A stretch of 64,000 nucleotides of DNA from Tropicimonas sp047971885 (GTDB lineage: Bacteria > Pseudomonadota > Alphaproteobacteria > Rhodobacterales > Rhodobacteraceae). The stretch covers positions 1-64,000 of the forward strand of contig NZ_JBKEAE010000124.1 of the NCBI RefSeq assembly GCF_047971885.1, given 5' to 3'. The position numbers and the translations under genes were made by a program. Positions 26,042 to 34,599 of this stretch are shown here, one piece after another. The notes under the pieces are model-generated. The model had not been told where the DNA came from and did no database searches. It was given only the letters and a program-made list of their open reading frames with translations. Numbering within the stretch: the stretch's first letter is position 1; each line of letters opens with the position of its first letter.

Positions 26042-26110
26042 AACTTTCATGAAGTTGTCTAGCGCTAACAGGTACCCGATATGTGCCGTGTCGATGATGA
26101 CATGAAAGTT
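26042..26110. repeat. Inverted repeat AACTTTCATG ... CATGAAAGTT upstream of a DUF1127-like gene
   Basis: Two perfect 10-bp inverted arms (26042-26051 and 26101-26110) are separated by 49 nt. Between them lies TTGTCTAGCGCTAACAGG with the palindrome TAGCGCTA (26060-26067), resembling LacI-family operators of the TGTTAGCGCTAACA type. Weak promoter-like hexamers TTGTCT (26055-26060) and GATATG (26078-26083) are 17 bp apart. The second arm ends 16 nt before the start codon of the small gene. Regulatory function is inferred. Confidence 0.45.
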
Positions 26111-26126
26111 GGCAGAGGAGATTGAA

Positions 26127-26288
26127 ATGACACTGATCGAGACCATCCGCGAGATCGTCGCCAGGCGTACCCGTTACAACCGCACCGTCCGTGCGATTGA
26201 AAACATGCCGCTCGACGTTGCCCTGGACCTCGACATCCATCGTGGCGACGCCCGCAAGATCGCCCGCGAAGCGGTCTACGCCGCCTGA
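26127..26288 (+). CDS. DUF1127-like small protein
   Basis: 53 aa, too short for most gene callers. The ATG at 26127 is preceded by AGAGGAG with good spacing. The protein (MTLIETIREIVARRTRYNRT, then NMPLDVALDLDIHRGDARKIAREAVY) is charged and helical. It resembles the alphaproteobacterial DUF1127 family of short Arg-rich proteins, some of which act in RNA turnover, stress or phosphate responses. It stands alone, with its own upstream repeat and a strong terminator 66 nt downstream, so it is a single-gene transcript. The family assignment is by resemblance. Confidence 0.7.
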   Translation: MTLIETIREIVARRTRYNRTVRAIENMPLDVALDLDIHRGDARKIAREAVYAA

Positions 26289-26353
26289 GAAGATGCGGCC
26301 GGAAGAGGGTGGCCAGACCGAACCACCGCAGACAGCAAATACACCAAACAGCT

Positions 26354-26380
26354 GAAGGGCAGACCCGCGGTCTGCCCTTC
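26354..26380 (+). terminator. Strong intrinsic-type terminator after the DUF1127-like gene
   Basis: GAAGGGCAGACC and GGTCTGCCCTTC form a perfect 12-bp stem around a 3-nt CGC loop. It is followed by GACATTTCAG with only a short T stretch. It is the most stable simple hairpin seen in the window and ends the small-gene transcript. The remaining part of the 285-nt gap up to 26573 shows no further feature that I can support. Confidence 0.75.
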
Positions 26381-26573
26381 GACATTTCAGCACAATGGCC
26401 AACCCGTCAGATTTTGTTTCAGCATCGCATTCTTGAAAATGGTCGGGCTCGTGCCGGAAATTCGACATCTTCCGTCATCGGGAACGGGCGATACGCCGCA
26501 CCGGAGCGGTTGCGCTCATTCCGGCGCGAAAAAAGCGGTCGCGGGTTTGCCTGAGCTTCGCTAAGCACCGGAC

Positions 26574-27803
26574 ATGGACAGGTCCGGTTTCGAAATATTC
26601 CTTGTGGCTGCGCCCGGGCTCGAAGTACCGCTTCACGACGAGGCATGCGGGCTCGGGTTGCCCGCACCCCGGGCCGTTGCGGGGGGCGTGACGTTGCAGG
26701 GCGGCTGGCCGGATGTCTGGCGGGCCAATCTGTGGCTGCGCGGTGCGACGCGGGTGCTGGCGCGGATCGGCGCCTTCCGGGCCTTTCATCTGGCGCAACT
26801 CGACAAGCGGGCGCGCCGGTTCCCCTGGGGCGAGGTGTTGCGCCCCGATGTGCCGGTGCGGGTCGAGGTGACCTGCCGGCGTTCGAAAATCTACCATCAG
26901 GGGGCGGCGGCGCAGCGGATCGGGCGCGCGATCACCGAAACGCTCGGTGCGCCGGTCGCCGATGATGCGCTGGTACGGATCAAGGTGCGGATCGAGGACG
27001 ATCTTTGCACCCTCAGCGTCGATACATCGGGCGATTCCCTGCATCGGCGCGGTCACAAGCAGGCGGTGGGCAAGGCGCCGATGCGCGAGACGATGGCGGC
27101 GATGTTCCTGCGCCAGTGTGGCTACGACGGCAGCGGTCCGGTGGTCGACCCGATGTGCGGTTCGGGGACGTTCATCATCGAGGCGGCGGAAATCGCCGCC
27201 GGTCTTGCCCCCGGCCGGGCACGGCACTTTGCCTTTGAACAGCTTGCGACCTTCGATCCGGCGGCATGGGAGGCGATGCGCCGCGCGCCGCGGGCGGCCG
27301 CCATCACGGCGGCGCCACGGTTTTTCGGCTTCGACCGCGATGCCGGTGCAATCGCCATGAGCCGCGCCAATGCGGAGCGCGCGGGTGTTGGGGCGCTGAC
27401 GGAGTTCCGCTGCCAGCCGGTGAGCGAGCTTTTCCCGCCCGAAGGCTCGCCGGGGCTGGTCATCGTCAACCCGCCCTACGGCGCGCGGATCGGCAACCGC
27501 AAGCCGCTTTTTGCCCTGCACGCGACCCTGGGCGAGGTTCTGAAAACCCGGTTCGGTGGCTGGCGGGTGGGTCTGGTGACCAGCGACGCCGGCCTGGCCC
27601 GCAGCACGGATTTGCCGTTCGGGCCACCCGGCGCACCCGTTCCCCATGGTGGACTGAAGGTCGCACTGTTCCGCACCGGCGCGCTGGGCGAACAGGGTTC
27701 CGGCGATCGCCCAGCGCCCGCAAGGGATATTGCCAGCAGTTGTCCGGATGGCATTAATGGGGTGGAAGGACGGCCTGATACCGATTCGCCGGAGATATCC
27801 TGA
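26574..27803 (+). CDS. THUMP-domain class I RNA methyltransferase (RlmL N-terminal-type)
   Basis: 409 aa. The N-terminal portion (about 1-150) is a THUMP/ferredoxin-like RNA-binding module, including IKVRIEDDLCTLSVDTSG and LHRRGHKQAVGKAPMRET. The methyltransferase domain has the SAM motif VVDPMCGSGTFIIEAA and the catalytic Asn299-Pro-Pro-Tyr-Gly, the N6/N2 methylation signature of the RlmL/YcbY group that modifies 23S rRNA. It lacks the second methyltransferase domain of full-length E. coli RlmL, as is usual in alphaproteobacteria. The exact target base is inferred. The stop overlaps the start of the GH25 gene. Confidence 0.85.
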   Translation: MDRSGFEIFLVAAPGLEVPLHDEACGLGLPAPRAVAGGVTLQGGWPDVWRANLWLRGATRVLARIGAFRAFHLAQLDKRARRFPWGEVLRPDVPVRVEVTCRRSKIYHQGAAAQRIGRAITETLGAPVADDALVRIKVRIEDDLCTLSVDTSGDSLHRRGHKQAVGKAPMRETMAAMFLRQCGYDGSGPVVDPMCGSGTFIIEAAEIAAGLAPGRARHFAFEQLATFDPAAWEAMRRAPRAAAITAAPRFFGFDRDAGAIAMSRANAERAGVGALTEFRCQPVSELFPPEGSPGLVIVNPPYGARIGNRKPLFALHATLGEVLKTRFGGWRVGLVTSDAGLARSTDLPFGPPGAPVPHGGLKVALFRTGALGEQGSGDRPAPARDIASSCPDGINGVEGRPDTDSPEIS

Positions 27804-28594
27804 TGAGACCTTTCGCATTGCTTGCTGCCCTTCTTGCCCTGCTCGCCGCCTGCGGCGGAGGGGGCGAACGGATGCCGAATCGTGCCGGCACATCCGATGT
27901 ACAGGGCGCGCTGGCGCTGTATCCGGCCTTTGGCGATGCTGATCCGCATGAATGGCAGGGGCGCGGGCCGCGGGCCCATGCGGTGCACGGGATCGACGTC
28001 TCGCGCTATCAGGGGCCGATCGACTGGCGCCGCGTGCGCAACTCGGGGGTGAATTTCGCCTATATCAAGGCCACCGAGGGCGCCGAGGACCTCGACCCGA
28101 TGTTCCGCGAACACTGGAACGGTGCCCGGCGGGCCGGCCTGCCGCATGGCGCCTATCATTTCTATTACTTCTGCCGCTCGGCCGAAGAGCAGGCACGCTG
28201 GTTCATCCGCAATGTGCCGAAAGAGCCGGGAATGCTGCCGCCGGTGCTCGACATGGAATGGAATCCCTATTCGCCGACCTGCCTGCTGCGTCCCGACGGG
28301 GCAGTCGTTCGCAGCGAGGCGCGCAAATTCCTCGATATTCTCGAACGCCACTACGGCCAGCGCCCGATTCTCTATACCGGCGTCGAGTTCTGGCGCGATA
28401 CCGGTATCGGGCGGCTCGGCGGCACGCGGTTCTGGCTGCGCTCGGTCGCCGGCCATCCGAGCGAGGTCTATCCGGGCGCGCCCTGGCATTTCTGGCAATA
28501 TACCGGCACCGGTCTGGTACCCGGCGTGCCGGGGCAGGTCGACATCAACGTCTTTCGCGGCAGCGCTGCCGACTGGGACGCCTGGGCGGGCTGA
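27803..28594 (+). CDS. GH25-family lysozyme-like lipoprotein
   Basis: 263 aa, starting in an ATGA overlap. The N-terminus is a lipoprotein signal with lipobox LAAC (Cys at about residue 17), so the enzyme is anchored in a membrane facing the periplasm. The GH25 domain starts at about 60 with HGIDVSRYQGPIDW, continues with FAYIKATEGAEDLDP and PHGAYHFYYF, and carries the catalytic acidic pair in VLDMEWNP. Family members are N,O-muramidases cutting peptidoglycan. Coupling to an rRNA methyltransferase gene looks incidental. It converges on gltA. Confidence 0.88.
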   Translation: MRPFALLAALLALLAACGGGGERMPNRAGTSDVQGALALYPAFGDADPHEWQGRGPRAHAVHGIDVSRYQGPIDWRRVRNSGVNFAYIKATEGAEDLDPMFREHWNGARRAGLPHGAYHFYYFCRSAEEQARWFIRNVPKEPGMLPPVLDMEWNPYSPTCLLRPDGAVVRSEARKFLDILERHYGQRPILYTGVEFWRDTGIGRLGGTRFWLRSVAGHPSEVYPGAPWHFWQYTGTGLVPGVPGQVDINVFRGSAADWDAWAG

Positions 28595-28632
28595 CACCCG
28601 TCTTCCCCGGGTGAAGCTGCCGGGACGGCAAA

Positions 28633-28662
28633 GCCCCCTGCGGCGAGGTGCCGGCAGGGGGC
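28633..28662. terminator. Terminator between convergent GH25 and gltA genes
   Basis: GCCCCCTGC (28633-28641) pairs with GCAGGGGGC (28654-28662), with further pairing of GGC and GCC inside the 12-nt loop. It sits in the 95-nt gap between convergent genes and can act in both directions. No long T run on either side. Confidence 0.6.
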
Positions 28663-28689
28663 GGGTAAAGGCGCAAAACCGGTTTGGGC

Positions 28690-29982
28690 CTATCCGCGTT
28701 CGTCCACCGGAAGGTAATCGCGGAAAGGGGCACCGGTATAGAGCTGACGCGGGCGGCCGATCTTGTGCTCGGGATCAGCAAGCTGTTCTTTCCACTGCGA
28801 AACCCAGCCGACCGTCCGCGCCAGGGCGAAGATCGGCGTGAACATCGAGGTCGGAAAGCCCATCGCGTCGAGGATGATGCCCGAGTAGAAATCGACGTTC
28901 GGATAGAGCTTCTTCTCGATGAAGTAGCCGTCCTCGAGCGCGATCCGCTCCAGTTCCTTGGCGGTCTGCAGAACCGGGTTGTCGTGAATGCCGAGCAGAT
29001 CGAGCACCTCGTCGGCCGACTTCTTCATCACCTTGGCGCGCGGATCGAGGTTCTTGTAGACCCGGTGGCCGAAGCCCATCAGGCGGAATGGATCGTCCTT
29101 GTCCTTGGCGCGGGCGATGAACTCGGGGATCCGGTCCGGCGTGCCGATTTCGCGCAGCATTTCCAGCACCGCCTGGTTGGCACCGCCATGCGACGGGCCC
29201 CAGAGGCAGGCGATTCCGGCGGCGATACAGGCGAAGGGATTGGCGCCCGACGAGGAGGCCAGCCGCACCGTCGAGGTCGAGGCGTTCTGCTCATGATCGG
29301 CGTGCAGGGTGAAGATCCGGTCCATCGCATGGGCAAGGATCGGGTCGACGTGATAGGGTTCGGCCGGCACCGAGAAGCACATGTGCAGGAAGTTGGCCGC
29401 GAAATCGAGATCGTTGCGCGGATAGACGAAGGGCTGGCCGATCGAATACTTGTAGGCCCAGGCGGCGATTGTCGGCATCTTGGCGATCAGCCGGTGCGAG
29501 GCGATTTCGCGCTGCGCCTGATCGGTAATGTCGGTCGAATCGTGGTAGAAGGCCGACATGGCGCCGACCACACCGACCATGGTTGCCATCGGATGGGCAT
29601 CGCGGCGGAAACCGCGGAAGAAATACTGCATCTGCTCGTGCAGCATCGTGTGCCGTGTGATGGTATTTTCGAACTGCTCCATCTGCGCCCGGGTCGGCAG
29701 TTCACCGTAAAGCAGCAGATAGCAGACCTCCAGGTAGTGCGATTTCTCGGCAAGCTGCTCGATCGGGTAACCGCGATGCAGCAGTTCGCCCTTTTCGCCA
29801 TCGATGAAGGTGATCGTCGACTGGCAGGCGGCGGTCGAGGTGAAGCCGGGATCGAAGGTGAAGATATCGGCCTGGGCATAGAGCTTGCGGATGTCTGCCG
29901 CATCGGGTCCGAGCGTGGGCGACAGCAGCGGCAGGTCGAAGGACTTGCCGTCGAAAGTGAGTTTCGCGATTCTATCCGTCAT
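28690..29982 (-). CDS. gltA: Citrate synthase
   Basis: Condenses acetyl-CoA and oxaloacetate to citrate in the first step of the TCA cycle. 430 aa, the size of the hexameric type II enzyme of Gram-negative bacteria. The start ATG at 29982 follows AAAGGGA. Catalytic residues are in recognisable motifs: His in WGPSHGGANQAV, His in GFGHRVYKNLDPRA and Asp near FYSGIILDAMGFP. The N-terminal part (FTFDPGFTSTAACQSTITFI) matches the family. It is transcribed in the same direction as gltX, 76 nt downstream of the gltX stop. Confidence 0.97.
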   Translation of the reverse strand: MTDRIAKLTFDGKSFDLPLLSPTLGPDAADIRKLYAQADIFTFDPGFTSTAACQSTITFIDGEKGELLHRGYPIEQLAEKSHYLEVCYLLLYGELPTRAQMEQFENTITRHTMLHEQMQYFFRGFRRDAHPMATMVGVVGAMSAFYHDSTDITDQAQREIASHRLIAKMPTIAAWAYKYSIGQPFVYPRNDLDFAANFLHMCFSVPAEPYHVDPILAHAMDRIFTLHADHEQNASTSTVRLASSSGANPFACIAAGIACLWGPSHGGANQAVLEMLREIGTPDRIPEFIARAKDKDDPFRLMGFGHRVYKNLDPRAKVMKKSADEVLDLLGIHDNPVLQTAKELERIALEDGYFIEKKLYPNVDFYSGIILDAMGFPTSMFTPIFALARTVGWVSQWKEQLADPEHKIGRPRQLYTGAPFRDYLPVDERG

Positions 29983-30058
29983 CTGGCATCCCTTTCTGTT
30001 CGTTGTCCGGCGGGCCGATCCGGCCTCCGGGGCAGCAGCTTGTTCCGCGGGCGGCGGG

Positions 30059-31477
30059 CTAGTTTCCTGAATGCCCGGTGGCATCCTCGATCCGGCCCAG
30101 TGTTTCCTCGCGGCCGATTACGAGCATCATGTCAAAGACGCTGGGCGTCACGGTACGCCCCGCAAGCGCGGCGCGCAGAGGCGGTGCGATCCTGCCGAGT
30201 TTCAAATCTTTTTCCCCGGCGAAGGCGGCGATGGCGTCCTCCAGCCCATCCCGCGTCCAGCTAGCATTTTGCAGGTGCGGCGTCAATTCGATCAGTATAC
30301 CACGGGATACAGGATCGAGTGCCGCCGCTGCCTTCCCGTCCGGCAGGAACGGGCGCGATCCAAGAACGAAGTGTGCTTTTTCAATGAGTTCGCCATATGT
30401 TTTGGATCGCTCTTTCAGGCTGTACATGGCGCGCGAAAGTCCATCTTCCTGTGTTTTCGTCAACGGATCGGCGTCGATGGCTGACAGATATGCCACCAGA
30501 TCGGTCAGAATCCCGGAATCTTCTGCGCTTGCAATATGCTGCCCGCAGAGATTTTCGAGCTTTTTGAAATCGAAGCGCGCCGGCGCCTTGTTGATTCCAT
30601 CCAGATCGAACCATTCGAGGGCCTGCGCGTCGGTGAAGAACTCGTCGTCGCCATGGCTCCAGCCGAGCCGGGCAAGGTAGTTGCGCATGCCCGAAGCGGG
30701 ATATCCCATCTTCTGGTATTCCTCGACCCCGGTGGCGCCGTGACGCTTCGACAGTTTCTTGCCGTCCGGCCCGAGGATGAGCGGAATATGGGCATAGACG
30801 GGCAACGGCCAGCCCATCGCGCGGTAGATCAGCGATTGTCGTGCCGCGTTGGCAAGGTGGTCATCGCCGCGGATCACATGGGTCACGCCCATGTCGTGAT
30901 CGTCGACCACCACGGCGAGCATGTAGGTCGGCGTGCCGTCCGAGCGCAGCAGGATCATGTCGTCGAGGTCGGTGTTCTTCCAGCGCACGCTGCCCTGCAC
31001 CCTGTCCTCGATCACCGTCTCGCCCTCGCGCGGGGCGCGGATGCGGATGGCATGGGGCGCATCGGGGTAATCGGCGGGATCGGCGTCGCGCCATGGGCTG
31101 CGGAAGTTGGTGCTGCGCCCCTCTGCCCGTGCCGTCTCGCGGTAGGCGGCGATCTCGTCAGGGGTCGAAAAGCACTTGTAGGCATCGCCGGTTTCCAGCA
31201 TGGCATGGGCGATCTCGGCGTGGCGGCCGGCGCGGGCAAACTGGCTAACGGCCTCGCCGTCCCACCCCAGCCCCAGCCATGTCATGCCGCGCAGGATCGC
31301 TTCGGTGGCGCCGGGCGTGGCGCGCTCGCGGTCGGTATCCTCGATCCGCAGCAGGAACCTGCCGCCCCGGCCGCGCGCATAGAGCCAGTTGAACAACGCC
31401 GTTCGCGCCGTGCCGATATGCATGAAACCGGTGGGTGAGGGGGCGATACGGGTGACAACCTGAGTGCCGTCCTGCAT
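30059..31477 (-). CDS. gltX: Glutamate-tRNA ligase
   Basis: Charges tRNA-Glu in the cytoplasm. 472 aa from the ATG at 31477 (MQDGTQVVTRIAPSPTG); a longer frame to 31693 has no family sequence. Class I signatures are present: HIGTARTAL (HIGH-type) and KKLSKRHGA (KMSKS-type). The C-terminal anticodon-binding domain is complete and ends GREETLGRIEDATGH. Alphaproteobacteria often carry two gltX genes; only one is in this window. It precedes gltA and is divergent from comEC across a 235-nt region. Confidence 0.96.
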   Translation of the reverse strand: MQDGTQVVTRIAPSPTGFMHIGTARTALFNWLYARGRGGRFLLRIEDTDRERATPGATEAILRGMTWLGLGWDGEAVSQFARAGRHAEIAHAMLETGDAYKCFSTPDEIAAYRETARAEGRSTNFRSPWRDADPADYPDAPHAIRIRAPREGETVIEDRVQGSVRWKNTDLDDMILLRSDGTPTYMLAVVVDDHDMGVTHVIRGDDHLANAARQSLIYRAMGWPLPVYAHIPLILGPDGKKLSKRHGATGVEEYQKMGYPASGMRNYLARLGWSHGDDEFFTDAQALEWFDLDGINKAPARFDFKKLENLCGQHIASAEDSGILTDLVAYLSAIDADPLTKTQEDGLSRAMYSLKERSKTYGELIEKAHFVLGSRPFLPDGKAAAALDPVSRGILIELTPHLQNASWTRDGLEDAIAAFAGEKDLKLGRIAPPLRAALAGRTVTPSVFDMMLVIGREETLGRIEDATGHSGN

Positions 31478-31674
31478 GGGAAGATAGCCTTTCGAATCTG
31501 AACCGCGTACCTGACGCCACATCAGGCACCGGCGACGTGCAATGGCATGAAAGCTGCCAGCGGCACCTTGCACCCGGGTATATTCGCTGCGCCGCGCGAA
31601 GGTAAAGAGGTGCCCATGTGTCCGGGAGAGGCGCATCCCCGACGCAGGGTGCGCCCGGCCGGCGTTGTCGGTTG

Positions 31675-31690
31675 TTAACCAGCCGTAAAC
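31675..31690 (+). promoter_or_regulatory. Candidate CtrA site upstream of comEC
   Basis: TTAACCAGCCGTAAAC matches TTAA-N7-TTAAC with one mismatch (TAAAC for TTAAC), ending 22 nt before the comEC start. In Rhodobacter capsulatus CtrA activates competence-type genes needed to take up gene transfer agent DNA, so control of comEC by CtrA would make sense here. Identification is by eye. The rest of the 235-nt gltX-comEC gap shows no other clear element. Confidence 0.4.
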
Positions 31691-31712
31691 CACGATTGCC
31701 TAGCCTCGTCCG

Positions 31713-33830
31713 GTGCAGGTCGAGGTTTTGTCAGAAGCAGGATCGCGCCCGCTGCCCGATTGGCGCCAGCGGCTGGCCGGGGCGCTGCGTGCGCAACGGG
31801 GAAGCCTGTTGTTGTGGGTGCCGGTCTGTCTGGCGGCGGGAATCGGTGGGTGGTTTTCGCTCCGGTTCGAGCCGGATGCGCTGTTCTACGGGTTCTGCGC
31901 CGGCGCGATGCTGGCCGCCGCGGTGGCGGGCCTGCGGGCGGGAGAGGTATCGGCACCGTTGTTCCGGGCCGCCGCGCTGGTGATCGCGGGGCTGCTTCTG
32001 GCCGGCGCGCGGGCGCATCTGGTGGCCGAACCGGTGCTGGGCTTCCGCTACTACGGGCCGATCGAGGGGCGGATCGTCGATATCGACCGCTCCGTTTCGG
32101 ACAAAACGCGCCTGACGCTCGACCGGGTGGTACTGAAGGATATGCGTCACGGGCGTACGCCGACGCGGGTGCGCGTTTCCCTGCACGGCGATCAGGGCTT
32201 CCTGGTACCCGAGCCGGGATTGACGGTGATCCTGACCGGGCATCTCTCGCCGCCCAACGGGCCGGTCGAACCGGGCGGGTTCGATTTCCGCCGCATGGCC
32301 TGGTTCGACGGGTTGGGGGCGGTGGGCTATACACGCACACCCGTGCTGGCGCTTTCCCCGCCCGAGCGCGCGCCGGAACTGGCGATATTCCGTATCCGGA
32401 TGGTCCTGAGCCGCGCGCTGCAGGAGCGGATTCCCGGTGCGGCAGGGGCTTTTGCCGCCGCACTCCTGACCGGCGACCGGTCGGGGTTGCCGCGCGAGGT
32501 GGTGGACGACCTGCGAAATTCGAACATGGCACATCTTCTGGCGATCTCGGGCCTGCATATGGCGCTGCTGACCGGTGTGGTGTTCTCCGCCCTGCGGATG
32601 GCCATGGCGCTGGTTCCGGCATTGGCGCTGCGCTGGCCGACGAAAAAGATCGCCGCCGTCGGGGCGCTCGCCGCCGCGGCCTTCTACCTGGCGCTGTCGG
32701 GCGGGGCGGTCTCGACCCTGCGTGCTTTTGTGATGGTCGGCGTGATGCTGGTGGCGGTGTTGCTTGAGCGGCGGGCGATCAGCCTGCGCTCGGTTGCCAT
32801 CGCCGCGACGATCCTGCTGGTTCTCAGCCCCGAGGCGCTGCTTGGTCCGGGCTTTCAGATGTCGTTTGCCGCCACCACGGCGCTGGTGGTGGCATTCGGC
32901 CTGCTGCGCGGCTGGCGCGACCGGCTTCCGCGCCCGCCGGGCTGGCTGGCACCGGCCCTGACGGTTCTGCTGTCTTCCGCCGTTGCCGGGGCGGCCACGG
33001 CGCCCCTTGCCGCAGCCCATTTCAACCGCATCGCGGATTACGGGCTGCTCGCCAACCTGCTGTCGGTGCCCCTGATGGGCGCGCTGGTCATGCCGGCGGC
33101 GGTCGCGGCGGTTGTCCTGTGGCCGCTTGGCCTGTCCGGGCTGGCGCTCTGGGCGATGCGCTGGGGGCTGGAGTGGATATTGTGGGTGGCGCACGGGGTA
33201 TCCGCGCTCGACGGGGCGGTGAGCCATGTCGTTGCTCCGGGTGCCGGGGTTCTTCCGCTGCTGGGCGGCGGGTTCCTGTTTCTGATACTCTGGCAGGGGC
33301 GTGCCCGCCGGGTCGGGCTGGTGCCGGTCGTTGCGGCATCTGTCCTGTGGGTACAGGCGGAACGGCCCGTCGTTCTGGTGTCGGATACGGGCGGTCTGGT
33401 CGGCGTTGTCGGAGCCGAGGGGCGCGCGCTGTCGAAGCCACGCGGTGACGGGTTCGCCGCCCGAACCTGGCTGGAAAACGATGGTGACGCCGCCGATCAG
33501 GAGCAGGCCGCCCTGCGCCCCGGTTTCACCGGCGCACCCGGCGACAGGCGGATCGAAGTTGCGGGGATCCGGCTGCGCCATCTGTCGGGGCGCGACGCCG
33601 AAGCGCAACTCGGCCGGATCTGCGGAAACGAAATCGTCGTTCTGAGCACGCCGCCCGAACATCGCCCCGACGGCCCCTGCATCCTGCTCGATCCCCGCAG
33701 CCTGCGCCAGAGCGGTGCGGTTGCGATCACGCCCTCGGCCCGGGGCGCGGCCCTGCTGACGGTTGCGGATGTTACGGGGCAGCGTCTGTGGTCGCCCGCG
33801 CGGCGGCGCGCAGAACGGAAAGATCAGTAG
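31713..33830 (+). CDS. comEC: ComEC/Rec2-type DNA uptake channel protein
   Basis: 705 aa, an inner-membrane protein that carries single-stranded DNA into the cytoplasm during natural transformation or gene-transfer-agent uptake. The GTG at 31713 gives the longest sensible start, with modest certainty. Two N-terminal helices, a ComEC N-terminal domain (about 110-215) and the competence membrane domain (about 235-540) with LLAISGLHMALLTG and GFQMSFAATTALV are clear. The C-terminal part (about 545-705) lacks the HxHxDH metallo-beta-lactamase motif of Bacillus ComEC, so no nuclease activity is predicted. The last bases overlap the end of convergent lexA. Confidence 0.88.
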   Translation: MQVEVLSEAGSRPLPDWRQRLAGALRAQRGSLLLWVPVCLAAGIGGWFSLRFEPDALFYGFCAGAMLAAAVAGLRAGEVSAPLFRAAALVIAGLLLAGARAHLVAEPVLGFRYYGPIEGRIVDIDRSVSDKTRLTLDRVVLKDMRHGRTPTRVRVSLHGDQGFLVPEPGLTVILTGHLSPPNGPVEPGGFDFRRMAWFDGLGAVGYTRTPVLALSPPERAPELAIFRIRMVLSRALQERIPGAAGAFAAALLTGDRSGLPREVVDDLRNSNMAHLLAISGLHMALLTGVVFSALRMAMALVPALALRWPTKKIAAVGALAAAAFYLALSGGAVSTLRAFVMVGVMLVAVLLERRAISLRSVAIAATILLVLSPEALLGPGFQMSFAATTALVVAFGLLRGWRDRLPRPPGWLAPALTVLLSSAVAGAATAPLAAAHFNRIADYGLLANLLSVPLMGALVMPAAVAAVVLWPLGLSGLALWAMRWGLEWILWVAHGVSALDGAVSHVVAPGAGVLPLLGGGFLFLILWQGRARRVGLVPVVAASVLWVQAERPVVLVSDTGGLVGVVGAEGRALSKPRGDGFAARTWLENDGDAADQEQAALRPGFTGAPGDRRIEVAGIRLRHLSGRDAEAQLGRICGNEIVVLSTPPEHRPDGPCILLDPRSLRQSGAVAITPSARGAALLTVADVTGQRLWSPARRRAERKDQ

Positions 33831-34519
33831 CTGCGGATCAGCCCGACCAGCCGCCCCTGAACCTTTACCTGATCGTCGCGGAAAAGCCGCGTCTCGTAAG
33901 CCGGATTGGCGGCTTCGAGGGCAACGGTGCTGCCCCTGCGGCGGAACCGTTTCAGCGTCGCCTCGTTGTCGTCGATCACCAGTGCCACAACGATATCGCC
34001 GTCGTCGGCGGTTCTCTGTTCGCGGATCACCACGATGTCGCCATCGTTGATGCCGGCGTTGATCATCGAGTCGCCCCGGACCTCGAGCGCATAATGCGGG
34101 CCGCGGCCGACCATCTGGGTCGGAACCGCGACGGTATGGCTGGCATGGCTGATCGCCTCGATCGGAACGCCGGCCGCGATCCGCCCCATCACCGGCAGTT
34201 CGGTCGCCTGAACCTGTACCGGAATGGCGTTTGCCGGCGCTACCGACGCCTCGTTGCGCGCGTCGCCGTCGATCACCAGCGGCCGGAACCCCTTTGTCTG
34301 CAACGGTTCGGGCAGTTTCACGATCTCGATGGCGCGCGCGCGATGTGCCAGCCGGCGGATGAAGCCGCGCTCTTCCAGCGCGGTGATCAGCCGGTGGATG
34401 CCCGATTTCGACCGCAGATCGAGCGCGTCCTTCATTTCGTCGAACGACGGGGGCACCCCGTCGCGCTGAACGCGGGTGTGGATGAACTCCAGCAGATCCA
34501 GTTGCTTCTTCGTCAGCAT
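33824..34519 (-). CDS. lexA: LexA SOS repressor
   Basis: 231 aa. The N-terminal winged helix (MLTKKQLDLLEFIHTRV, then SGIHRLITALEERGFIRR) binds SOS boxes. The C-terminal S24 peptidase domain has the self-cleavage Ala-Gly (RIAAGVPIEAI), catalytic Ser in VRGDSMINAG and Lys in EATLKRFRRRG. RecA-stimulated self-cleavage would release DNA-repair genes. A canonical alphaproteobacterial SOS box lies 43 nt upstream, so the gene is autoregulated. It follows moeA in the same direction with an 80-nt gap. Confidence 0.97.
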   Translation of the reverse strand: MLTKKQLDLLEFIHTRVQRDGVPPSFDEMKDALDLRSKSGIHRLITALEERGFIRRLAHRARAIEIVKLPEPLQTKGFRPLVIDGDARNEASVAPANAIPVQVQATELPVMGRIAAGVPIEAISHASHTVAVPTQMVGRGPHYALEVRGDSMINAGINDGDIVVIREQRTADDGDIVVALVIDDNEATLKRFRRRGSTVALEAANPAYETRLFRDDQVKVQGRLVGLIRSY

Positions 34520-34561
34520 GGCAGCCCCCGTATCGGGTAGGTCGGGTTGTGTTTACGGCCT

Positions 34562-34576
34562 GTTCTGCCAGTGTTC
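34562..34576 (+). promoter_or_regulatory. SOS box (LexA operator), GTTC-N7-GTTC
   Basis: GTTCTGCCAGTGTTC is an exact match to the alphaproteobacterial LexA operator, a direct repeat GTTC-N7-GTTC, unlike the palindromic CTG-N10-CAG of enterobacteria. It lies 43-57 nt upstream of the lexA start codon in the moeA-lexA gap, the expected position for autorepression. This also supports the taxonomic placement. Confidence 0.85.
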
Positions 34577-34599
34577 ACGTTTTGTGTCAATACCGCAGA

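Noticed and set aside
23304..26468. 1054-codon open frame on the minus strand opposite the GH3 gene
   Set aside because: Same reason; it crosses the intergenic region, the DUF1127-like gene and the terminator, has no recognisable domain, and lies antisense to a well-defined GH3 protein.
26309..26554. Short open frame over the terminator after the DUF1127-like gene
   Set aside because: It runs through a perfect terminator hairpin, has no ribosome site and no recognisable sequence.
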